Positions 43,031 through 52,358 of a stretch of DNA of 64,000 nucleotides are shown here, piece after piece. A program made the position numbers and the translations under genes. Source of the stretch: Clostridia bacterium (GTDB lineage: Bacteria; Bacillota; Clostridia; Peptostreptococcales; Anaerovoracaceae); the NCBI GenBank assembly GCA_030537495.1, contig JAUNMH010000001.1, positions 62,001 through 126,000 on the forward strand, in the 5' to 3' direction. Positions within the stretch are counted from its first letter, which is position 1; every line of letters begins with the position of its first letter. The notes below the pieces were generated by a model, which searched no databases, was not told where the DNA came from, and was given only the letters and a program-made list of their open reading frames with translations.

Positions 43031-44821
43031 CTATTTAACTTTAACTGCCTTAGCCTTTGTCCATGAAGTGTAAATCTTCTTGCCTGCTGCGTTCTTAGCA
43101 TATGATCTTGCCTGAACGTAGTAAGTCTTCTTGGACTTAAGGTTCTTAATTGTTACAGTCTTGCCAGCTACAGTCTTAATTTTAGCGTTCTTCATGTTCT
43201 TGTTCATTGAATATCTAACTTCATAACCCTTGTTAGCTTTGTTAGTCTTAACTGTAACTGTAACTTTCTTAACGCCAGCCTTAGTCTTTGTGATTGCTGT
43301 TGTTGCAGGAGTAGCTAACTTAGCAGCTGCTGTCTGTGCGTGTTCTACGAATAACTTCTGGATTTCAGGAAGCTGACCCATACCGATAATCTGAGTGTCA
43401 ACTGTGAATCCAGCAGCCTTGAACATGTTTAACCATGATTCAGCATCTTCTTCACCTGCCATGTCGTTGTTAGCGTGGTCACCAGCAACTACCATAATAG
43501 GTCTTAAGATAACTTTCTTGTATCCAGCTTTTTTAACAGCCTCGATTACTTCGTTTACTGCTGTTGATTCAGGTTCACCTTCAACAGTTCCTACGAATAC
43601 GTTCTTATATCCCTTCTTGCTTGCTAATTCCTGAAGGTCAGTGTATAGCTTCTGTGAAGCGTGGGAAGTACCGTGTCCCATTAGAACGTAAGCTGTATCT
43701 CCAGCCTTAGCTTCGTCAACAGTTACACCCTGCTTTTCAGCAACTGATTTGTAAACTGCATCTAAAGCAACTTCCTTATCATTTTCAGATGCGCACATTG
43801 GCTTACCGATTACAACCTGGTCAAACTTCTTTTCATACTTCTTAACTGCTTCAACAACTTCGTCATATTCGTGACCGCTCATTAGAGTTGTAGGCTGAAC
43901 TACTAAATTCTTAACGCTATTCTTAACAGCTCTTTCTAGTCCCTGTTCAATGTTGTCGATAACTTCGCCGTCTCTAGCGAAAACGTGATTGATAATAATC
44001 TGTGCTGTGAATGCTCTTCTTACTGAGTACTTAGGGAAAGCCTTAGCGATTGCCTTTTCAACAGCTCCAATAGTGTCAACTCTGTTCTGGTTGAAGCTTG
44101 TACCAAAGCTTGTAACTAATACTTCAGTCTTACCAATCTTGTCCTGGTTAAGTGGGTTATCTAATGATGCGTCTCCAGTTTCGTCAGCGAAGTATCCGCC
44201 TTCTTCAACTGCTTCTTTTTCTGCATCTGTAAGAGCGTCCCAACCCTTCTTAGCTGCTACGCAAAGCTTAGCTGATCCAGCGTGGTAATCTTTGTCATAG
44301 ATAGCTTCGATTAACTGGTTTACTAATTCAGGTGTGAACTTAACAGTTAGGTATTTCTGGCCCTGTTCCCATACCTTCCAACCAGTATCGTCAGTTCCAT
44401 CAGCCTTCTTGTATTCCTGATATAGAGTGAATGGAATTTCTGTTCCTAACTTGGAAGCAGCAATTGTGAATTCTACGTGGTTAACATATTTTCCGTCTGC
44501 TTCTTTAACTTCTACTTTAACGTTCTTTGCAGCTTTTTCTAATTCAGCAACCTTCTTAGTCTGTTCAGCTAAAGCTAGCTTAGTGTACTTTCTAGTCTTT
44601 GTAGTATCAAAACTTACAGTGATTTTTCCAGTATCCTTGTTAATTTCGATTTCTTCAGTTCCTGCCTTAGGGCTGAACATTCCCAGTGAAGAAATAATCT
44701 TAGTTGACTTTTCTTCTTTTGCTCCAGTAGTATCAGTGTGTGCGAATGCAACTGAACTCATGGAAGTGATTACTGCTACTGACAGTAATGCTGAAAATAG
44801 CTTCTTAATTCCTTTTTTCAT
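43031..44821 (-). CDS. cbiK: exported CbiK-type cobaltochelatase with NEAT-like and fibronectin-III-like domains
   Basis: Protein of 596 residues. Signal peptide 1-27 (LLSVAVITSMSSVAFA); a NEAT-like beta domain about 55-165; a helical linker 166-230; the class II chelatase 232-495 with VTSFGTSF, the catalytic His383 in MGHGTSH and His449 in VAGDHANND; then a fibronectin-III-like lysine-rich tail 500-596. CbiK inserts cobalt into sirohydrochlorin, but that substrate is cytoplasmic, so an exported form is odd. Periplasmic CbiK of Desulfovibrio is a precedent. GAGGAG sets the ATG at 44821. It is the first gene behind the riboswitch. Confidence 0.87.
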   Translation of the reverse strand: MKKGIKKLFSALLSVAVITSMSSVAFAHTDTTGAKEEKSTKIISSLGMFSPKAGTEEIEINKDTGKITVSFDTTKTRKYTKLALAEQTKKVAELEKAAKNVKVEVKEADGKYVNHVEFTIAASKLGTEIPFTLYQEYKKADGTDDTGWKVWEQGQKYLTVKFTPELVNQLIEAIYDKDYHAGSAKLCVAAKKGWDALTDAEKEAVEEGGYFADETGDASLDNPLNQDKIGKTEVLVTSFGTSFNQNRVDTIGAVEKAIAKAFPKYSVRRAFTAQIIINHVFARDGEVIDNIEQGLERAVKNSVKNLVVQPTTLMSGHEYDEVVEAVKKYEKKFDQVVIGKPMCASENDKEVALDAVYKSVAEKQGVTVDEAKAGDTAYVLMGHGTSHASQKLYTDLQELASKKGYKNVFVGTVEGEPESTAVNEVIEAVKKAGYKKVILRPIMVVAGDHANNDMAGEEDAESWLNMFKAAGFTVDTQIIGMGQLPEIQKLFVEHAQTAAAKLATPATTAITKTKAGVKKVTVTVKTNKANKGYEVRYSMNKNMKNAKIKTVAGKTVTIKNLKSKKTYYVQARSYAKNAAGKKIYTSWTKAKAVKVK

Positions 44822-44889
44822 ATGCTTTCTCCTCTTTCTAGTTTTAATTAATCTAATCTTTTGTGAGGCAGTATAGCAATATCGGTCAC

Positions 44890-44929
44890 AAAAAAAGAAC
44901 CCAATCATCCCGTTGTGGAGGTAGGTTCC
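44890..44929 (-). terminator. intrinsic terminator before the exported chelatase gene
   Basis: Minus-strand GAACC (44928-44924) pairs with GGGTTC (44902-44897), long loop, then seven T residues. The stem is short, but the position just after the cobalamin aptamer fits its expression platform. Confidence 0.65.
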
Positions 44930-44993
44930 TAATTCTTCTGGCTAATACATTGCCGAAATGATACATACTCTCGTCGGAAGTTGATCAATAACT

Positions 44994-45160
44994 CTGCCCA
45001 GCAGGCTTTCTGGCTCTTGGATCATCATCTTGCACACGCCTTCTCAAAAGCTAGCGTATCTTTCAATGGCACGATGCGTGCAGACTCCCCAATTACAGCG
45101 ACTCGGACCGCTCAGGACTCACACCTGATTTCCTATTATCCATCTCACAATCATTGCATT
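44994..45160 (-). promoter_or_regulatory. cobalamin riboswitch of the cbi-btu operon
   Basis: Minus strand: GGAAATCAGGTGTGAGTCCT stem (45133-45114), core CGAGTCGCTGTAA (45105-45093) and B12 box GAGCCAGAAAGCCTGC (45016-45001). It precedes the chelatase gene and thus the whole run from cbiK through btuFCD to the cbi genes, about 21 kb in one direction without a further terminator seen. Confidence 0.92.
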
Positions 45161-45218
45161 TTATATAATGGTATAGCTCAATGGCACTGGTTAGATTAAC
45201 TATTCATTTAACACTACA

Positions 45219-45248
45219 ATTATACTCGTACGCCCCCTATATTGTCAA
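45219..45248 (-). promoter_or_regulatory. consensus promoter of the cbi-btu operon
   Basis: Minus-strand TTGACA (45248-45243), 18 bases, TATAAT (45224-45219). Both hexamers are perfect; transcription should begin near 45212, about 50 bases before the aptamer. Confidence 0.85.
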
Positions 45249-45296
45249 TAGAGGTTTAAGTGTATACACACCTTTTATACACCTTTTATACAATTT

Positions 45297-45575
45297 TTAG
45301 TCATCTTTTCTTCTTGCAAGTTCAGAAATCATACTAAACTTACCATTAATATAATCATATGCCTTTCTAGTATGTGGAATCATGCAGTCTGAACAGTCTT
45401 TAATGCCATTATCGGTGAACTTAAAGTTGCCGCCACACTTATCTCCTAGTGCATACAGAGGACAGTAACAAAACAGACAGTTAAAATCATCCTCATTTGA
45501 ACATTTATGACATGGAAAGAATTCACATGACTTGTGGCTCATGAACTTGTAGTTTTCAGTTGTAATTTCTCTCAT
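45297..45575 (-). CDS. cysteine-rich small domain protein
   Basis: Protein of 92 residues with nine cysteines (positions 17, 22, 25, 33, 36, 38, 47, 61, 64), including CEFFPCHKC, CLFCYC and CSDC. It matches the cysteine-rich small domain family (PF04071-like), thought to bind zinc or an iron-sulfur centre. AGGAG lies upstream of the ATG at 45575. It stands between the rplQ terminator and the cobalamin operon promoter and has no riboswitch of its own. A link with cobalamin genes is suggested by position only. Confidence 0.8.
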   Translation of the reverse strand: MREITTENYKFMSHKSCEFFPCHKCSNEDDFNCLFCYCPLYALGDKCGGNFKFTDNGIKDCSDCMIPHTRKAYDYINGKFSMISELARRKDD

Positions 45576-45643
45576 TTGATAATCTCCTCTCGTGTAGCAA
45601 ACCCTACAAAGCGCAAATAATCCTATCAGATAAATTCTAGCAT

Positions 45644-45674
45644 AAAAAAACACGGTGGTGAACATACCACCGTG
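45644..45674 (-). terminator. intrinsic terminator of the S10-spc-alpha cluster
   Basis: CACGGTGGT and ACCACCGTG form a perfect 9-base stem with a 6-base loop, followed by seven T residues on the minus strand, 30 bases after the rplQ stop. Confidence 0.93.
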
Positions 45675-45704
45675 AAATTCTTATTTGTAGTTTTCAGAAT
45701 CGGA

Positions 45705-46046
45705 TTAAACTAATTCTAAGAATACTTCTTCAGCACAGTCACCTCTTCTAGGTCCTAGCTTAAGGATTCTTGTGTATCCACCGTTTCTGTCAGCATATTT
45801 TGGAGCGATTTCTTCAAATAGCTTTGTTACTACTGCTTCGTCATATACATATGCTAAAACCTGTCTTCTTGCGTGAAGATCTCCATGTTTAGCTAATGTG
45901 ATCATCTTTTCAGCCATCTTTCTAGCTTCCTTCGCTCTCATGTTAGTAGTTGTGATTCTACCTTCTCTGAAAAGGTCAGTAACTAGATTTCTCAGCATAG
46001 CTTTTCTATGAGCAGAATCTCTGCCCAGTTTTCTGTATCCTGGCAT
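45705..46046 (-). CDS. rplQ: 50S ribosomal protein L17
   Basis: bL17, 113 residues, at the tunnel-exit side of the 50S subunit. Signature: [18 protein letters not shown] at the N-terminus, then [17 protein letters not shown]. Last gene of the alpha operon, 23 bases after rpoA and followed by a strong terminator. Confidence 0.97.
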   Translation of the reverse strand: MPGYRKLGRDSAHRKAMLRNLVTDLFREGRITTTNMRAKEARKMAEKMITLAKHGDLHARRQVLAYVYDEAVVTKLFEEIAPKYADRNGGYTRILKLGPRRGDCAEEVFLELV

Positions 46047-46069
46047 ATCTGTTCTCCTTTCTCTGATGT

Positions 46070-47014
46070 TTATTCGTCACTTGGCTTTAGGCCAAGTCCA
46101 AGTTCTTCTAATTTTGCCTTAACTTCGTCAAGAGACTTCTTTCCAAGGTTTCTAACCTTCATCATATCGTCTTCTGAACGTTCTGTTAATTCCTCAACAG
46201 TATTGATTGAAGCTCTCTTTAAGCAGTTGAATGAACGAACTGAAAGTTCTAATTCTTCAATTGTCATTTCAAGAGCCTTTTCCTTCTGATCTTCTTCCTT
46301 TTCAACCATGATTTCCAGTCCATCAGTTGAATCATCAAGCTGAATGAACAGGTTCAGGTGTTCATGCATAATCTTTGCACCAATGGAAACACCTTCTTCA
46401 GGTGAAATTGAGCCATCAGTCCAGATTTCTAAGATCAGTCTGTCGTAGTCGGTTACCTGACCAACTCTTGTATTCTCTACTGTATAGTTAACCTTTCTAA
46501 CAGGTGTATAGATTGAGTCAACAGGAATTACTGAAATCGGTGTATTTTCATCCTTGTTCTGGTCTGCAGGAACATATCCTCTACCTCTTGCAAGGTTCAG
46601 TTCCATAACAAGAGCTGCATTTTCTTCAAGCGTAGCAATGTGAAGATCTGGATTGAAAATTTCAATCTCAGAATCTCCAATAATATCAGCAGCTGTTACT
46701 TCCTTAGGACCAACAGCGTTGATGATTACTCTCTTAGTATTATCACCATTCAGTCTTACAGCAAGCTTCTTAAGGTTCAGAATGATTTCAGTTACATCTT
46801 CTTTAACCCCTGGAATAGTTGAAAACTCGTGAAGTATTCCGTCGATTTTTACAGATGTTACAGCTGCACCTGGAAGTGAGCTAAGAAGGATTCTTCTCAT
46901 GCAGTTTCCAAGAGTTGTACCATAGCCTCGTTCTAGCGGCTCTACTACAAACTTTCCGTACTGTCCATCTTCATCTACAATTTTTGTTATCGTTGGTTTT
47001 TCGATTTCTATCAC
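46070..47014 (-). CDS. rpoA: DNA-directed RNA polymerase subunit alpha
   Basis: Alpha subunit of 314 residues. The N-terminal domain that dimerises and holds beta and beta-prime has [19 protein letters not shown] and GYVPADQN; the C-terminal domain (about 245-310) that binds UP elements and activators has [14 protein letters not shown] and [16 protein letters not shown]. Lies between rpsD and rplQ as in other bacteria. Confidence 0.98.
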   Translation of the reverse strand: MIEIEKPTITKIVDEDGQYGKFVVEPLERGYGTTLGNCMRRILLSSLPGAAVTSVKIDGILHEFSTIPGVKEDVTEIILNLKKLAVRLNGDNTKRVIINAVGPKEVTAADIIGDSEIEIFNPDLHIATLEENAALVMELNLARGRGYVPADQNKDENTPISVIPVDSIYTPVRKVNYTVENTRVGQVTDYDRLILEIWTDGSISPEEGVSIGAKIMHEHLNLFIQLDDSTDGLEIMVEKEEDQKEKALEMTIEELELSVRSFNCLKRASINTVEELTERSEDDMMKVRNLGKKSLDEVKAKLEELGLGLKPSDE

Positions 47015-47063
47015 TAAAAAAACCTCCTTTTTATTCCAATAATAATCAACCTAAGCCGGTATA

Positions 47064-47684
47064 TTATTTGGAGTACAATTCGACGATTAGGTGTTCTGCT
47101 ACAGGAGTATCGATTTCTTCTCTTGTAGGTACAGAAACAACTTTACCTTCCAGCTTTTCAACATCTACTGACATCCATGAAGGAACAGTAATTGCCATAT
47201 CCTTAACTTCCTTGAACTTAGGAGAGTTAGTGCTCTTTTCCTTAACCTTTACAACGTCTCCAGCCTTAAGCTCCATAGCAGGTGCTGTAGCTTTCTTTCC
47301 GTTTACAGTGAAGTGTCCGTGAACAACTAACTGTCTTGCTTCCTTTCTTGATGAAGCAAATCCAAGTCTGTAAACAACGTTGTCTAGTCTTGTTTCTAGT
47401 AAGATTAGCATGTTTTCACCAGTCTTACCCTGTTTTCTAGCAGCCTTGTCAAATAGATTTCTGAACTGCTTTTCCTGTAGTCCGTAGAATCTCTTTGCCT
47501 TCTGCTTTTCTCTTAACTGTAATCCGTATTCAGAAACTTTCTTTCTTGACTGTCCGTGCTGTCCAGGAGCGTAATTTCTCTTTTCAAGAGCACATTTTGC
47601 ACTGTAGCATCTTTCACCCTTTAAGAAAAGTTTCTGACCTTCTCTTCTGCATAGTCTGCAGTTAGCGTCTGTATATCTTGCCAT
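47064..47684 (-). CDS. rpsD: 30S ribosomal protein S4
   Basis: uS4, 206 residues, an early binder of 16S rRNA and a fidelity protein. The N-terminus carries four cysteines spaced as in zinc-binding S4 (CRLC and CYSAKC). The S4 RNA-binding domain ([20 protein letters not shown]) follows. In this cluster rpsD is retained in the alpha operon. Confidence 0.97.
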   Translation of the reverse strand: MARYTDANCRLCRREGQKLFLKGERCYSAKCALEKRNYAPGQHGQSRKKVSEYGLQLREKQKAKRFYGLQEKQFRNLFDKAARKQGKTGENMLILLETRLDNVVYRLGFASSRKEARQLVVHGHFTVNGKKATAPAMELKAGDVVKVKEKSTNSPKFKEVKDMAITVPSWMSVDVEKLEGKVVSVPTREEIDTPVAEHLIVELYSK

Positions 47685-47706
47685 TTTATATTACTCCTCC
47701 CTTCAA

Positions 47707-48105
47707 TTAGACTCTTCTTCTCTTTGGTGGTCTGCATCCGTTGTGTGGGATTGGTGTGATGTCCTTGATCATAGTGATTTCCAGACCAGCAGCCTGAAGT
47801 GCTCTGATAGCAGCTTCTCTACCGGAACCAGGTCCCTTAACGTATACTTCAACTGTCTTTAAACCGTGTTCCATTGCACCCTTTGATGCTTCTTCAGCAG
47901 CCATCTGAGCAGCAAATGGAGTTGATTTCTTGGATCCCTTAAATCCTAGGGAACCTGCACTGGACCATGAAAGAGCGTTTCCGTCCATATCTGTAAGAGT
48001 AACTAGTGTATTGTTAAAGGTGGATTGGATATGTGCCTGGCCTTTTTCAATGTTCTTACGTTCTCTTTTCTTTTTTCTAACTGCTTTCTTTACAGCTTTA
48101 GCCAT
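47707..48105 (-). CDS. rpsK: 30S ribosomal protein S11
   Basis: uS11, 132 residues, on the platform of the 30S subunit near the mRNA exit. Typical strands: [31 protein letters not shown] and [18 protein letters not shown] at the end. Confidence 0.98.
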   Translation of the reverse strand: MAKAVKKAVRKKKRERKNIEKGQAHIQSTFNNTLVTLTDMDGNALSWSSAGSLGFKGSKKSTPFAAQMAAEEASKGAMEHGLKTVEVYVKGPGSGREAAIRALQAAGLEITMIKDITPIPHNGCRPPKRRRV

Positions 48106-48122
48106 TTTTCCCTACCCCCTTC

Positions 48123-48491
48123 TTATTTCTTCTTTCTACCTACAGTCTTCTTAGGACCTTTTCTAGTTCTAGCGTTAGTCTTAGTTTTCTGTCCTCTTAC
48201 TGGAAGACCTCTTCTATGTCTGATTCCTCTGTAGCTTCCGATTTCCATTAATCTCTTAATGTTCATGGAAACTTCTCTTCTTAAGTCACCTTCTACAAGG
48301 TACTCTTCATCGATGATCTTTCTGATTTTACCAGCTTCATCTTCAGTTAAGTCCTTAACTCTTGTGTCAGGGTTGATTCCTGCTTTTTCAAGAATTAACA
48401 TTGCTGTTGGTCTACCGATACCATAAATGTAAGTTAAACCAATTTCAATTCTTTTCTCTCTTGGTAAGTCGACACCGGCTATACGAGCCAT
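48123..48491 (-). CDS. rpsM: 30S ribosomal protein S13
   Basis: uS13, 122 residues from the ATG at 48491, chosen because AGGAGG lies just upstream. [20 protein letters not shown] begins the protein; the basic tail [15 protein letters not shown] reaches the P-site tRNA. Confidence 0.97.
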   Translation of the reverse strand: MARIAGVDLPREKRIEIGLTYIYGIGRPTAMLILEKAGINPDTRVKDLTEDEAGKIRKIIDEEYLVEGDLRREVSMNIKRLMEIGSYRGIRHRRGLPVRGQKTKTNARTRKGPKKTVGRKKK

Positions 48492-48621
48492 ACGTTTCCT
48501 CCTTCTCCTATCTTCCGTCACCATTTCCAGGGGTGATATAGACAGGGGTTCTAAATATACTATAAACTAAATTTGCATTTCCGCTCCTGGTCACGGAAAC
48601 ATTAAATTATAAATTAATCAA

Positions 48622-48735
48622 TTAACCTTGTCTCTGCTTGTGCTTAGGATTTTCACAGATAACCATTACTCTTCCGTTTCTTTTGATTACCTTGCACTTT
48701 TCACAGATAGGTTTTACAGAAGCTCTTACTTTCAT
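48622..48735 (-). CDS. rpmJ: 50S ribosomal protein L36
   Basis: bL36, 37 residues. The start at 48735 ([17 protein letters not shown]) has GAAGGGAGAAG upstream. The zinc ligands C-x2-C and C-x4-H are kept (CEKC; CENPKH), the zinc-binding form. Confidence 0.95.
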   Translation of the reverse strand: MKVRASVKPICEKCKVIKRNGRVMVICENPKHKQRQG

Positions 48736-48772
48736 GTTTCTTCTCCCTTCTTGTGATCCGATCGAATGATCT

Positions 48773-48991
48773 CTATTTATCTCTCCATATGATTCTTCCT
48801 CTTGTAAGGTCATAAGGTGACAGTTCAACCTTTACCTTATCGCCTGGAAGAATTCTAATATAGTTCATTCTAATTTTTCCTGAAATGTGTGCAAGCACTT
48901 CAAAACCGTTTTCAAGCTGTACCTTGAACATAGCGTTTGGCTGAGCATCCACAACGGTTCCCATTGCTTCGATGACGTCTTTCTTCGCCAT
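48773..48991 (-). CDS. infA: translation initiation factor IF-1
   Basis: Single OB-fold protein of 72 residues that blocks the A site during initiation. [20 protein letters not shown] starts the chain and [11 protein letters not shown] ends it. Lies between map and rpmJ; no KOW protein gene is inserted here as in some relatives. Confidence 0.97.
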   Translation of the reverse strand: MAKKDVIEAMGTVVDAQPNAMFKVQLENGFEVLAHISGKIRMNYIRILPGDKVKVELSPYDLTRGRIIWRDK

Positions 48992-49009
48992 TTATTACAC
49001 CTCTCTTTA

Positions 49010-49756
49010 CTATAAGGTAAGCAGCTCAGGCTCACCGTCATTAATAACAACTGTATTCTCATAATGGGCTGCCATTTTTCCGTCAACGGTAACTACAGTC
49101 CAGTTGTTTAACAGAGTGTCACATTCGTATGAACCCTGTACAATCATAGGTTCTATTGCAAGTACCATTCCGTTTTCAAGTCTTGGGCCCTTACCCGGCT
49201 TGCCGTAGTTAGGAATCGGTGGATCTTCATGTAAGTCACAGCCAATGCCATGACCAACAAAATCTCTGATTACACCGTAGCCCTCGGATTCGGCTTTAAC
49301 CTGTATTGCATGTGAAATGTCTGAAAGTCGGCATCCCACTTTTGCAAACTTTATCCCTTCGAAAAAACTGTCCTTGGTTACTTCAATAAGTCTTGCAGCT
49401 TCATCATCAATTTTACCTACAGGATATGTTCTAGCAGCATCGCTGGCATATCCCTTATAAGTTGATCCTGTATCTATGCTGACAATATCACCTTCCTGAA
49501 GGATTCTGTCTGCACTTGGGATTCCATGAATAATTTCTTCATTAACCGATACGCATGCACTTCCCGGAAAACCTCCATAACCCTTAAATGTTGGTATCAT
49601 ATTGTGGTCACGAATAATCTTCTCAACGTACTTATCAACATCAAGTGTTGAAAGGCCCGGTTTAATGTAATCGCTCAGCAGGTGAAGAACCTCACCGGTT
49701 ACTTTACCTGCTTCACGCATTAATTGAATTTCATGTTTGGATTTGATGATAATCAT
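49010..49756 (-). CDS. map: methionine aminopeptidase, type I
   Basis: Removes the N-terminal methionine from nascent proteins; 248 residues. Metal ligands are visible: the Asp in SIDTGSTYKGYASDAART, the His in GHGIGCDLHEDP, and Glu residues in LAIEPM and YENTVVI. The ATG at 49756 follows the adk stop by one base, with GGTGA as binding site; an upstream GTG in frame overlaps adk and is less likely. Confidence 0.96.
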   Translation of the reverse strand: MIIIKSKHEIQLMREAGKVTGEVLHLLSDYIKPGLSTLDVDKYVEKIIRDHNMIPTFKGYGGFPGSACVSVNEEIIHGIPSADRILQEGDIVSIDTGSTYKGYASDAARTYPVGKIDDEAARLIEVTKDSFFEGIKFAKVGCRLSDISHAIQVKAESEGYGVIRDFVGHGIGCDLHEDPPIPNYGKPGKGPRLENGMVLAIEPMIVQGSYECDTLLNNWTVVTVDGKMAAHYENTVVINDGEPELLTL

Positions 49757-49757
49757 A

Positions 49758-50405
49758 CTATTCACCTATAGCTTTAACTATTTCTGCGAATACTGTGTCT
49801 AATGAAAGTGCTCCATCAACAACAGCAAGTTTGTCTGCATTCTTATAGTAGTCTACAAGGGGCATAGTCTGTTCATTATAAACTTCGATTCTGTTGTTTA
49901 CTGTTTCAACAGTATCGTCAGCTCTCTGGAATAACTCGCCTCCGCAAGAATCACAAATGCCTTCTTTTTTAGGTGGAATGTTAACTACATGGTAGGAAGC
50001 TCCGCATGCTTTGCAAACTCTTCTTCCTGTAAGTCTTGTAATTAATTCTTCCTTTTCAACTTCGATATCGATAACAACATCAAGTTCCATTCCATGTTCT
50101 TTTAGGAATTCATCAAGCTTTTCAGCCTGATATACAGTTCTTGGGAAACCGTCAAGAAGAAATCCTTCCTTACAGTCATCAGCAAGAAGTCTTGTTGTTG
50201 CGATTTCAATAACAAGATCATCAGGAACTAATTCACCTTTGTTCATATATTCCTGAGCTTTCTTTCCAAGTTCTGTTCCGTTCTTAATGTTTTCTCTAAA
50301 GATATCTCCAGTTGAGATATGAGGAACATTATATTTTTCGACAATTCTAACTGCCTGAGTACCCTTACCAGCTCCTGGAGGGCCTAATAATACTGTTCTA
50401 AGCAT
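49758..50405 (-). CDS. adk: adenylate kinase
   Basis: Interconverts ATP, ADP and AMP; 215 residues. P-loop GPPGAGKGTQA (8-18), the DGFPRT motif, and a zinc-binding LID with two CxxC pairs (CKAC and CDSC), typical of Gram-positive enzymes. Between secY and map. Confidence 0.98.
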   Translation of the reverse strand: MLRTVLLGPPGAGKGTQAVRIVEKYNVPHISTGDIFRENIKNGTELGKKAQEYMNKGELVPDDLVIEIATTRLLADDCKEGFLLDGFPRTVYQAEKLDEFLKEHGMELDVVIDIEVEKEELITRLTGRRVCKACGASYHVVNIPPKKEGICDSCGGELFQRADDTVETVNNRIEVYNEQTMPLVDYYKNADKLAVVDGALSLDTVFAEIVKAIGE

Positions 50406-50419
50406 TTGCTCATCTCCTC

Positions 50420-51700
50420 TTATTTAAGAAATCCCTGATAGTTTCTCATAACCATCTGATTTTCAAGTTGTTTCATTGTTTCTAGTGCAACACCAACTGC
50501 GATTAGAAGTGATGTGCCGCCGAAATGAATATTCATACCGCCAATCTGACTGATGATAGTAGGCAGAGTAGCAATAATTGCCAGGAATATAGCTCCTACA
50601 ATTGAAATTCTTGACATAACCTTAGTTAAGTACTCAACTGTAGCTCTTCCCGGTCTGATTCCCGGAATAAATCCGCCGTTTGCTTTCATGTTCTGAGCAA
50701 CTTCTACAGGGTTAAATGTAATTGCAGTGTAGAAGTAGTTGAAGAATATGATAAGTAATACATTAAATACTGCATATACCCAAACTCCAGGGTTTCCGGC
50801 AGGTGACAGCCACTTAGTGACAAACTCTGTGAAACTTGAGCCTGGGAAGAAGTATGTAATTGTTAGTGGGAACTGAAGCAGTGAAAGTGCAAAGATTACC
50901 GGAATAACTCCTGCCTGGTTAACCTTTAGCGGAATGTGTGTTGACTGTCCGCCATACATTTTTCTGCCTACAACTCTCTTAGCGTACTGTACAGGGATTC
51001 TTCTTGTACCCTGCTGAATCTCAATGATTCCCAGGATAACAACGATTGCAAATACTGCAAACAGAATCAGTGAAATTACGCTCATTGAACCATCTGTGAA
51101 CTGTGTCCACATGCTACGTAATCCTGTTGGGATTCTAGCAACGATACCACCGAAGATAATCAGTGAGATACCGTTTCCGATTCCGTGCTCGTTAATCTTT
51201 TCTCCAAGCCACATTAAAAATGCAGTTCCTGCAGTAAGAATCAGAATAATTACTGCGAATGAGAATGCTGACTGATCAACGATTGCTCTTCTGAACAGAC
51301 CAACAGTTAAGCCTGTTGCCTGAATCAGAGCAAGAACTACTGTCATATAACGAGTGATTCTTGCAATTTTCTTTCTTCCTTCTTCTCCTTCTTTTGCTAG
51401 TCTTTCAAAATAAGGGAAAGCCATTGTCAAAAGCTGAATAACGATGGAAGCTGTGATATATGGTGTGATACTCAAAGCAAATATAGTAAAGTTGCTAAAT
51501 GATCCACCAGAGAACAAATCGAACAGGTCGAATAAACCTGTCTCACCTGTAAACATCTCAGCTAGTGCTGACCTGTTGATTCCAGGAACCGGAATATTAG
51601 ATCCGATTCTGAAAACAACTAACATTAACAATGTGAAGATTAATTTGCTTCTAATTTCAGGGACCCTAAATGCCTGCTTTACAGTTTTAAGCATCTCCAT
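50420..51700 (-). CDS. secY: preprotein translocase subunit SecY
   Basis: Channel-forming subunit of the Sec translocon, 426 residues with ten membrane spans. Signatures: RIGSNIPVPGINRSAL near the start, SGGSFSNFTIFALSITPYI for the plug and second helix, GTSLLIAVGVALETMKQLE at the end. Confidence 0.98.
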   Translation of the reverse strand: MEMLKTVKQAFRVPEIRSKLIFTLLMLVVFRIGSNIPVPGINRSALAEMFTGETGLFDLFDLFSGGSFSNFTIFALSITPYITASIVIQLLTMAFPYFERLAKEGEEGRKKIARITRYMTVVLALIQATGLTVGLFRRAIVDQSAFSFAVIILILTAGTAFLMWLGEKINEHGIGNGISLIIFGGIVARIPTGLRSMWTQFTDGSMSVISLILFAVFAIVVILGIIEIQQGTRRIPVQYAKRVVGRKMYGGQSTHIPLKVNQAGVIPVIFALSLLQFPLTITYFFPGSSFTEFVTKWLSPAGNPGVWVYAVFNVLLIIFFNYFYTAITFNPVEVAQNMKANGGFIPGIRPGRATVEYLTKVMSRISIVGAIFLAIIATLPTIISQIGGMNIHFGGTSLLIAVGVALETMKQLENQMVMRNYQGFLK

Positions 51701-51701
51701 T

Positions 51702-52142
51702 TTAGATCACCTCTGCCTTTCCTCCAGCAGCTTCAATTTTTTCTAAAGCTGAATTTGTGAACTTATCAGCTTTAACAGTTAGTGCAACGTTTAACTGTCC
51801 GTCGCCTAGAATCTTAACGCCGTCCTTAACCTGCTTAATCATTCCAACTTCAGCAAGTAATTCAGGAGTAACTTCTGTACCAGCTTCGAATCTGTTTAAA
51901 TCCTTTACATTAACAGTTGTATATTCTGTTCCAAAGATGTTGTTAAATCCTCTCTTTGGAAGTCTTCTGTATAGAGGCATCTGTCCACCTTCGAAGCCAA
52001 GTCTAACTCCGCCACCGCTTCTGGACTTCTGACCGTTCATACCTCTACCACCAGTTTTACCCTGACCAGTAGCTGTACCACGACCTCTTCTCTTGCGGTT
52101 CTTAGTTGAACCTTCTGCCGCTCTTAATTCATGCAGTTTCAT
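51702..52142 (-). CDS. rplO: 50S ribosomal protein L15
   Basis: uL15, 146 residues, with the Gly/Arg-rich N-terminal extension ([20 protein letters not shown]) that threads into 23S rRNA. One base from secY, as in most spc operons. Confidence 0.98.
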   Translation of the reverse strand: MKLHELRAAEGSTKNRKRRGRGTATGQGKTGGRGMNGQKSRSGGGVRLGFEGGQMPLYRRLPKRGFNNIFGTEYTTVNVKDLNRFEAGTEVTPELLAEVGMIKQVKDGVKILGDGQLNVALTVKADKFTNSALEKIEAAGGKAEVI

Positions 52143-52162
52143 CTATCGTGCACCTCCTTATC

Positions 52163-52345
52163 TTATAGTTCTTCTACAGTAACAAGATGCGCTACCTTTG
52201 CAACAGCACCGCGAGTTGCTGGTGTGTCTGCTAATTCAACTGAATGATGCATCTTTCTTAATCCTAACGCTTCAACAACCTTCTTCTGCTTAGGGGAAGC
52301 GCCGATTGTACTCTTAGTTAAAGTGATTTTTACCATTTTAGCCAT
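52163..52345 (-). CDS. rpmD: 50S ribosomal protein L30
   Basis: uL30 short bacterial form of 60 residues: [20 protein letters not shown] and [12 protein letters not shown]. Between rpsE and rplO. Confidence 0.97.
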   Translation of the reverse strand: MAKMVKITLTKSTIGASPKQKKVVEALGLRKMHHSVELADTPATRGAVAKVAHLVTVEEL

Positions 52346-52358
52346 TTTGCGTTTCCTC

